From an uncultured Bacteroidales bacterium (GTDB lineage: Bacteria; Bacteroidota; Bacteroidia; Bacteroidales; UBA932), in assembly GCA_934667175.1 (NCBI GenBank), contig CAKULN010000027.1, positions 1 to 37,885 of the forward strand: 37,885 nt of DNA. Direction: 5' to 3'. The position numbers and the translations under genes are program-made. Below the pieces are notes generated by a model that saw only the letters and a list, made by a program, of their open reading frames with translations, did no database searches and was not told the origin of the DNA. Below, piece by piece: positions 33,812-37,885 of the stretch. Every line of letters begins with the position of its first letter. Position 1 is the stretch's first letter.

Positions 33812-35011
33812 ATGAACAACAGGATAATAATCGTTTTGCTTTGTGCCGTTTCCGCCCTTGGCGCATGTGACAAGAATCAGATCTCCGAACTGACGCTTGA
33901 CACTGAAATATTCAATGTGCCTGCCGAAGGTGGGCATTACAGGCTGGGAATCACCGCCTCGTCGGCAACCAAGTCCCATGTTGAGTATTCAACTGAAACC
34001 GAGGATTGGGTCCATCTTCTGCCATCCGTACTCAAAGGAGACGGCATACTTGAGGTCAATGTGGATTCCTACGACTATGTCCTTGCGGACAGAAAGGCTG
34101 TCATCAACGTGGTGATGGACGATCTGGTCAAGACTGTTGAGGTCGTGCAGATGGCCAAGCCTGGGCTTACCCTTGGCGTGAAACGCCTGATCGGATGTGA
34201 TTCGGCGAAGGAGTATGTTGTCCCTGTCGCTAGCAGCGGCCAGTGGACTGCAAGTGTGTCGGACGGTATTGATTCTTGGATCTCGTTCATCAAAGGCACT
34301 GGAGAACAGGGTGAGGGAGAACTGGTTTTGTCTCTCTCTGCGGTTGAGTCATACAGCACCAGACGGGATGCTGTCATAAAGGTTTCCGCTGGCTCTCTTT
34401 CCGAGGAACTAACGGTCTCGCAAGGCTATGGCGTGCTGATCGGAGGAAAATTGTGGGCGAAGTGTGACGTCGGTGAGCCGAACCAGTTCACCGCTTCCCC
34501 TGAGGTCAGAGGTCTGCTTTACCAGTACGACAAGAAAATCGGTTTCCCGAGTATCCAGAACGACATGACGACTCCTGCCGGTTTTGAGACCAATGCCTAT
34601 GCCGGTGGTGATACCTGGAGCGAGGCGAATAATCCTTGCCCGACCGGATGGCGTGTGCCGACGGCAGATGAGACCGAGGCTCTGATCGGAACCAATAATG
34701 ATGACCCTAAGAAGTTTAAGTGGGGTTGGTGGTATACTGAGCAGGGAGCCTATGTCGGAACCGTGGATGCGGCGTCCGCCGGCCCTGAGGATCCAAAAGG
34801 CTGTATATTCCTTCCGATGAGCGGCTATAGGGATTGGTCGGATGGCTATGAAAAGTATTGGGCTTCAACCTTCATCCAGACGGTGACACGCCCTGGCCAT
34901 AATTGGGGCCGTTTCTATTATCAGGTTCACTGGGATAATCAGATGTACAAGTTCAATCAGGAGAACAATGCCGCTTTCCCGGTTCGCTGTGTCACGGAAC
35001 TCAATCAGTAA
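33812..35011 (+). CDS. BACON-domain lipoprotein with FISUMP-like C-terminal domain
   Basis: A lipoprotein signal (LLCAVSALGAC, Cys 19) leads to two BACON-like modules, about 25-110 (LTLDTEIFNVPAEGGHYRLGI, WVHLLPS) and 112-205 (VVPVASSGQWTASVSDGIDSWISFI). The C-terminal half has the Fibrobacter-type paralogous fold (FISUMP): GGKLWAKCDVGEP, NPCPTGWRVPTADE, GCIFLPMSGYRD, YWAST and AFPVRCV. BACON domains are thought to bind carbohydrate or mucin. In this position, after susC/susD, it is probably a surface glycan-binding protein, analogous to SusE/SusF but unrelated in sequence. It has 399 residues. Confidence 0.87.
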   Translation: MNNRIIIVLLCAVSALGACDKNQISELTLDTEIFNVPAEGGHYRLGITASSATKSHVEYSTETEDWVHLLPSVLKGDGILEVNVDSYDYVLADRKAVINVVMDDLVKTVEVVQMAKPGLTLGVKRLIGCDSAKEYVVPVASSGQWTASVSDGIDSWISFIKGTGEQGEGELVLSLSAVESYSTRRDAVIKVSAGSLSEELTVSQGYGVLIGGKLWAKCDVGEPNQFTASPEVRGLLYQYDKKIGFPSIQNDMTTPAGFETNAYAGGDTWSEANNPCPTGWRVPTADETEALIGTNNDDPKKFKWGWWYTEQGAYVGTVDAASAGPEDPKGCIFLPMSGYRDWSDGYEKYWASTFIQTVTRPGHNWGRFYYQVHWDNQMYKFNQENNAAFPVRCVTELNQ

Positions 35012-35016
35012 CAGTG

Positions 35017-36714
35017 ATGAATATGAGGAAAATACTTATACTTTTTTTCATGCTGGCCTCTTTGAATGTAGATGCCGCAAAAAAGCCGGTTCTGAATCTT
35101 CGATGGGCTTCTACAGGCTCGCATTGTGTCGAAGGCGGAAGCAAGTCGCTGGAGTTTCAAGACAAAGCCTTTGAATATTCAGTGTGGAGGGGGGAGAGGG
35201 CCTATGCCCAGGCGGTTGTCTCATCTTCGGAGCTTTTGTCGGATGTCTCTTTGTCTGTCAGCGACTTGCGGAATGGAACGAACATCATTCCGTCGGAAAA
35301 CATCACACTTCAGTTTGTGAGTTTTGTCACGTCAGATCTCTTGGACACAACGCGGTTCTCACAGTGCGGTTTTAGGGAGGACAAAACAAAATGGGGTGAG
35401 GTGCGGGTTGCCGACATCCTTGACACAAATGAATATGCCAGTGTCCCTGCTGGAAGGATGCAGCCTGTCTGGGTCACCGTTTCGGTGCCTGAAGACGCCA
35501 AGCCTGGAAAATATTCCGGCAAACTGACAGTGTCCGTCGGCAATGCCAAAGCGAAGAGTCTTCTGATTGAAATCCGTGTTGCCGATCATGTCTTGCCTCC
35601 GGTCTGCGACTGGTCTTTCCATCTTGATCTTTGGCAGAATCCATACTCGGTGGCCAGAGTCGAGAATGTCCCGCTGTGGAGTGAGGCTCATTTTGATGCG
35701 ATGAGGCCGGTGATGTCGTTGCTTGCCGATGCCGGTCAGAAATCCGTCACAGCTACTCTGATCAATCGCCCTTGGAACGGTCAGACCCATGATGCCTTTG
35801 GGTCGATGGTGACCAAAATACGTCGCATTGACGGGACTTGGCTTTTTGACTACACGATTTTCGATCGTTGGGTGGAATTCATGTTCTCGTTGGGCATTGA
35901 CCGACAGATCAACTGCTATTCTATGATTCCCTGGACAATGGAGTTCGATTTCTATGATCAGGCCACAGGCTTGAATGATTGTGTTCGCACGGTCGCCGGA
36001 AGTCCAGAGTATGAGGAATATTGGGGAAGATACATAACGGATTTCGCCAGACATCTTCGTGAGAAAGGTTGGTTTGAGAAGACTATGATAGCGATGGACG
36101 AGCGCCCTTTGGATGCGATGAAAGCTGTCCTTGCGGTAGTACGCAAGTACGAACCCGAGTTCAAGGTCTCGCTTGCCGGCAATTACCACGAGCCAGTGAT
36201 CTTCGACATCGCGGATTTCAGCGAGGCATTCGTGTTCAAAAAAGAGTTCCCGGAGGACGTAAAACATCAGAGAAAGGAACTTGGACTTTTAACAACATTC
36301 TATACCTGCTGCGGTGAGGCTCATCCGAATACCTTTGTGATTTCTGATCCGGATGAGTCCACGTGGCTGGGCTGGTTCGCCGTGGCGGAAAACTATGACG
36401 GGTACCTACGTTGGGCCTACAACAGCTGGCCGGAAAGTCCCCTCGTCGATGTAAGATTCCATTCCTGGCCAGCGGGAGATTGCTTCATCACCTATCCCGG
36501 GGGGCGTGGCAGTGTCCATCTCGCCAAACTGACCGAAGGCATCCAGGACTTCGAGAAGATCCATATTCTGAAAAAGGAATGGGAAAAATCCGGTGATGAA
36601 AAGTCACTTGGACGTTTGGCCACTGTCCTTGGAGAGTTCACGGCCGAGAAAGTCCTAAGCGAAGGGGCGGGACGGGCTGTCAAGGCGGCAAAGTCATTTT
36701 TAAGTGAACACTAA
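35017..36714 (+). CDS. Secreted DUF4091-type protein, paralogue 3
   Basis: The signal peptide is KILILFFMLASLNVDAA. Domain order and motifs match the gene at 22.5-24.2 kb: SVSDLRNGTNIIPSENITLQF, WQNPYSVARVENVPLWSEAHF, WFEKTMIAMDERPLDAM, LAGNYHEP, GYLRWAYNSW and YPGGRGS. The two proteins look roughly 70 percent identical by eye. Start options are GTG 35014, ATG 35017 and ATG 35023. The protein ends at 36714, and the next gene starts within a few bases, so it is part of the PUL transcript. As with paralogue 1, Glu/Asp in MDERP and YHEP are candidate active-site residues. Confidence 0.83.
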   Translation: MNMRKILILFFMLASLNVDAAKKPVLNLRWASTGSHCVEGGSKSLEFQDKAFEYSVWRGERAYAQAVVSSSELLSDVSLSVSDLRNGTNIIPSENITLQFVSFVTSDLLDTTRFSQCGFREDKTKWGEVRVADILDTNEYASVPAGRMQPVWVTVSVPEDAKPGKYSGKLTVSVGNAKAKSLLIEIRVADHVLPPVCDWSFHLDLWQNPYSVARVENVPLWSEAHFDAMRPVMSLLADAGQKSVTATLINRPWNGQTHDAFGSMVTKIRRIDGTWLFDYTIFDRWVEFMFSLGIDRQINCYSMIPWTMEFDFYDQATGLNDCVRTVAGSPEYEEYWGRYITDFARHLREKGWFEKTMIAMDERPLDAMKAVLAVVRKYEPEFKVSLAGNYHEPVIFDIADFSEAFVFKKEFPEDVKHQRKELGLLTTFYTCCGEAHPNTFVISDPDESTWLGWFAVAENYDGYLRWAYNSWPESPLVDVRFHSWPAGDCFITYPGGRGSVHLAKLTEGIQDFEKIHILKKEWEKSGDEKSLGRLATVLGEFTAEKVLSEGAGRAVKAAKSFLSEH

Positions 36715-36724
36715 TCCATCCTTT

Positions 36725-37747
36725 ATGAGAAGAATTATCTTTCTGTGCTCACTTTTGTCCGCACTGCTGTGCGTGACTGTTTCATGTCGCGAATCTGATT
36801 CCGTCTCATCTGTGCCTGATGTCATCTTTGACACGGACATCGGTGGAGACATTGACGATGTCCTTGCCCTGCAGATGGTCATTAATTACCACAACGCTGG
36901 AAAGATCAATCTGGCGGCGGTGACCATCTCGAAGGATAACCTTAAATCTGTCTTGCTTGTGGACGGAATATGCCGTTTCAACGGAATCGACGGGATTGAC
37001 ATAGGCTTCGCTTCAAACGGAGTGGATCCCAATGAATATTACTACCTTAATCCAGTGCTTGGCGCAAGACGCCACGACGGCTCTCCTTTGGTTGATCCTG
37101 TCGTGGACACATCCTCCGTAGAGGATGGTTATGTGGTCATGAGACGTAAACTTGCTGAGGCTAAAGACGGAAATGTGATAATAATAACGGTTGGCTCTTT
37201 CTGCAACATGTCCAATCTGCTCCTTTCCGGCCCTGATGAGATCTCTCCATTGAATGGCGTTGATTTGGTCGCCCGTAAAGTCAGCAAGGTTTGTGTCATG
37301 GGAGGAACATTTGATTCAGAGAATATGTTTCCTGAGTGGAACATTAAAGGAGACATTCCTTCTTCGCAAAGGCTGTTCGAACTGTGCCCTGTGACAATGG
37401 TCGTTAGTGGCTGGGAAGTCGGGAACGCTGTCCTCTACCCTGCGGAAAGCATCGAGAATGACTTTGGAGATGTGAATGAAAATCCCTTGACCGTGGCTTA
37501 CACCCATTATGCCGAGATGCCGTTCAGTAGACCAACATGGGATTTGAGCTCTGTTTACGATGCCGTGATGTCAGACCGAAAGGTCTATGAATTATCCGAC
37601 CCTGGTAGGATTATCGTGGATGATCAGGGAATCACCCATTTTACCCCGGACAGTGCCGGCTGTCATTATTATCTGGCGATAAGCCCCGGGCAAGTGGAAA
37701 TCGCTCAAAGGGCGTTAGTCGAATCTGTCGCCAACGTTGGCCGTTAA
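36725..37747 (+). CDS. Nucleoside-hydrolase-fold lipoprotein
   Basis: A lipoprotein signal (LCSLLSALLCVTVSC) precedes a protein with DVIFDTDIGGDIDDVLALQ, which is the DTDxGxDIDD metal-binding signature of inosine-uridine-type nucleoside hydrolases. IITVGSFCNMSNLL and MGGTF correspond to the later family blocks; the C-terminus HFTPDSAGCHYYLAI is a plausible end of the fold. These enzymes cleave N-glycosidic bonds of nucleosides. An exported lipoprotein form at the end of a PUL suggests action on a ribosylated or related substrate outside the cytoplasm. The frame opens at 36704 and overlaps the previous gene, but ATG 36725 gives a clean signal. It has about 340 residues. Confidence 0.87.
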   Translation: MRRIIFLCSLLSALLCVTVSCRESDSVSSVPDVIFDTDIGGDIDDVLALQMVINYHNAGKINLAAVTISKDNLKSVLLVDGICRFNGIDGIDIGFASNGVDPNEYYYLNPVLGARRHDGSPLVDPVVDTSSVEDGYVVMRRKLAEAKDGNVIIITVGSFCNMSNLLLSGPDEISPLNGVDLVARKVSKVCVMGGTFDSENMFPEWNIKGDIPSSQRLFELCPVTMVVSGWEVGNAVLYPAESIENDFGDVNENPLTVAYTHYAEMPFSRPTWDLSSVYDAVMSDRKVYELSDPGRIIVDDQGITHFTPDSAGCHYYLAISPGQVEIAQRALVESVANVGR

Positions 37748-37753
37748 ATGAAA

Positions 37754-37790
37754 AATCCCGGAACGATTCTCTCGTTTCGGGATTTTTTTT
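37754..37790 (+). terminator. Rho-independent terminator closing the PUL
   Basis: AATCCCGGAACG (37754-37765) pairs with CGTTTCGGGATT (37773-37784, one G-U pair), followed by eight T (37783-37790). It lies seven bases after the nucleoside hydrolase stop codon and could also end the converging minus-strand gene. Confidence 0.88.
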
Positions 37791-37798
37791 AGGACCAT

Positions 37799-37885
37799 CT
37801 ACTTGACCTTGATGGAGTTGAGGTGGTCGAGCTTGCCGGTGCCGGCGTCGGTCTTCATCAGGGTCTCGACGCACCATTTGATCTC
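37799..37885 (-). CDS. C-terminal end of an unidentified gene, cut by the window
   Basis: On the minus strand the edge reads EIKWCVETLMKTDAGTGKLD, then HLNSIKVK and TAG at 37799-37801. TDAGTG occurs in GH125 glycosidases, but there it is followed by a different block and lies well before the C-terminus, so this resemblance is weak. High third-position GC and no internal stop support a real gene. I cannot name it. Confidence 0.5.
   Translation of the reverse strand, partial: EIKWCVETLMKTDAGTGKLDHLNSIKVK

Noticed and set aside
37799..37885. GH125 glycosidase end
   Set aside because: Only TDAGTG matches; the following FMHESF-type block of GH125 is absent and the protein stops soon after.

Overview
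The window looks like chromosomal DNA of a Bacteroidota member, most likely an uncultured gut or rumen Bacteroidales. The grounds are a SusC/SusD pair behind an ECF sigma/FecR anti-sigma module, many Sec/SPII-type lipoproteins, BACON and FISUMP-like domains, start sites without clear Shine-Dalgarno sequences, and several promoter-like TAnnTTTG boxes. I see no rRNA, tRNA, CRISPR array, transposase or phage gene. Base composition looks mid-range by eye, with AT-rich intergenic spacers.

Layout, left to right. (1) 1-5.9 kb: a NamZ-type exo-N-acetylmuramidase whose reading frame is invaded by palindromic repeats, a 0.6-kb spacer with a clear promoter, and a 1160-residue coiled-coil surface lipoprotein closed by a strong terminator. 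(2) 5.9-11.8 kb, minus strand: a compact seven-gene housekeeping operon (engB, prs, small membrane protein, der, LysE-family exporter, PASTA protein, rluD-like), with a promoter at its head and a terminator at its end. (3) 11.8-14.8 kb, plus strand: xseA and xseB, unusually separated by palindromes, then a HEPN/MNT toxin-antitoxin-like pair lying between two 93-bp direct repeats; the nucleotidyltransferase gene is frameshifted at a run of eight G. (4) 14.8-17.3 kb, minus strand: murI and pncB; murI also carries in-frame palindromes. (5) 17.4-22.4 kb, plus strand: an S41 protease lipoprotein, prfB with a programmed +1 frameshift, and class I fumarase. Two copies of a MITE-like long hairpin with TAA flanks lie before the S41 gene and before the next gene. 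(6) 22.4-37.8 kb, plus strand: a glycan-utilisation-like locus: a DUF4091-type protein, an 0.8-kb spacer with a probable 43-residue protein, ECF sigma, FecR anti-sigma, SusC with STN domain, SusD, a second DUF4091-type lipoprotein, a BACON/FISUMP lipoprotein, a third DUF4091-type protein and a nucleoside-hydrolase-like lipoprotein, ending at a strong terminator. The last 85 bases hold the C-terminus of an unidentified minus-strand gene.

How the parts work together. The PUL-like locus contains no glycosidase I recognise from a classical CAZy family; hydrolysis, if any, would rest on the three DUF4091-type proteins and the nucleoside hydrolase. The STN domain on SusC plus sigma/anti-sigma implies transenvelope induction by the imported ligand. 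The most unusual sequence-level signals are three separate short-repeat families: (a) a palindrome with core GAGCYTGTCGA and covarying stems, found between genes and inside two conserved genes, (b) the MITE-like hairpin, and (c) the 93-bp direct repeat around the HEPN/MNT module.
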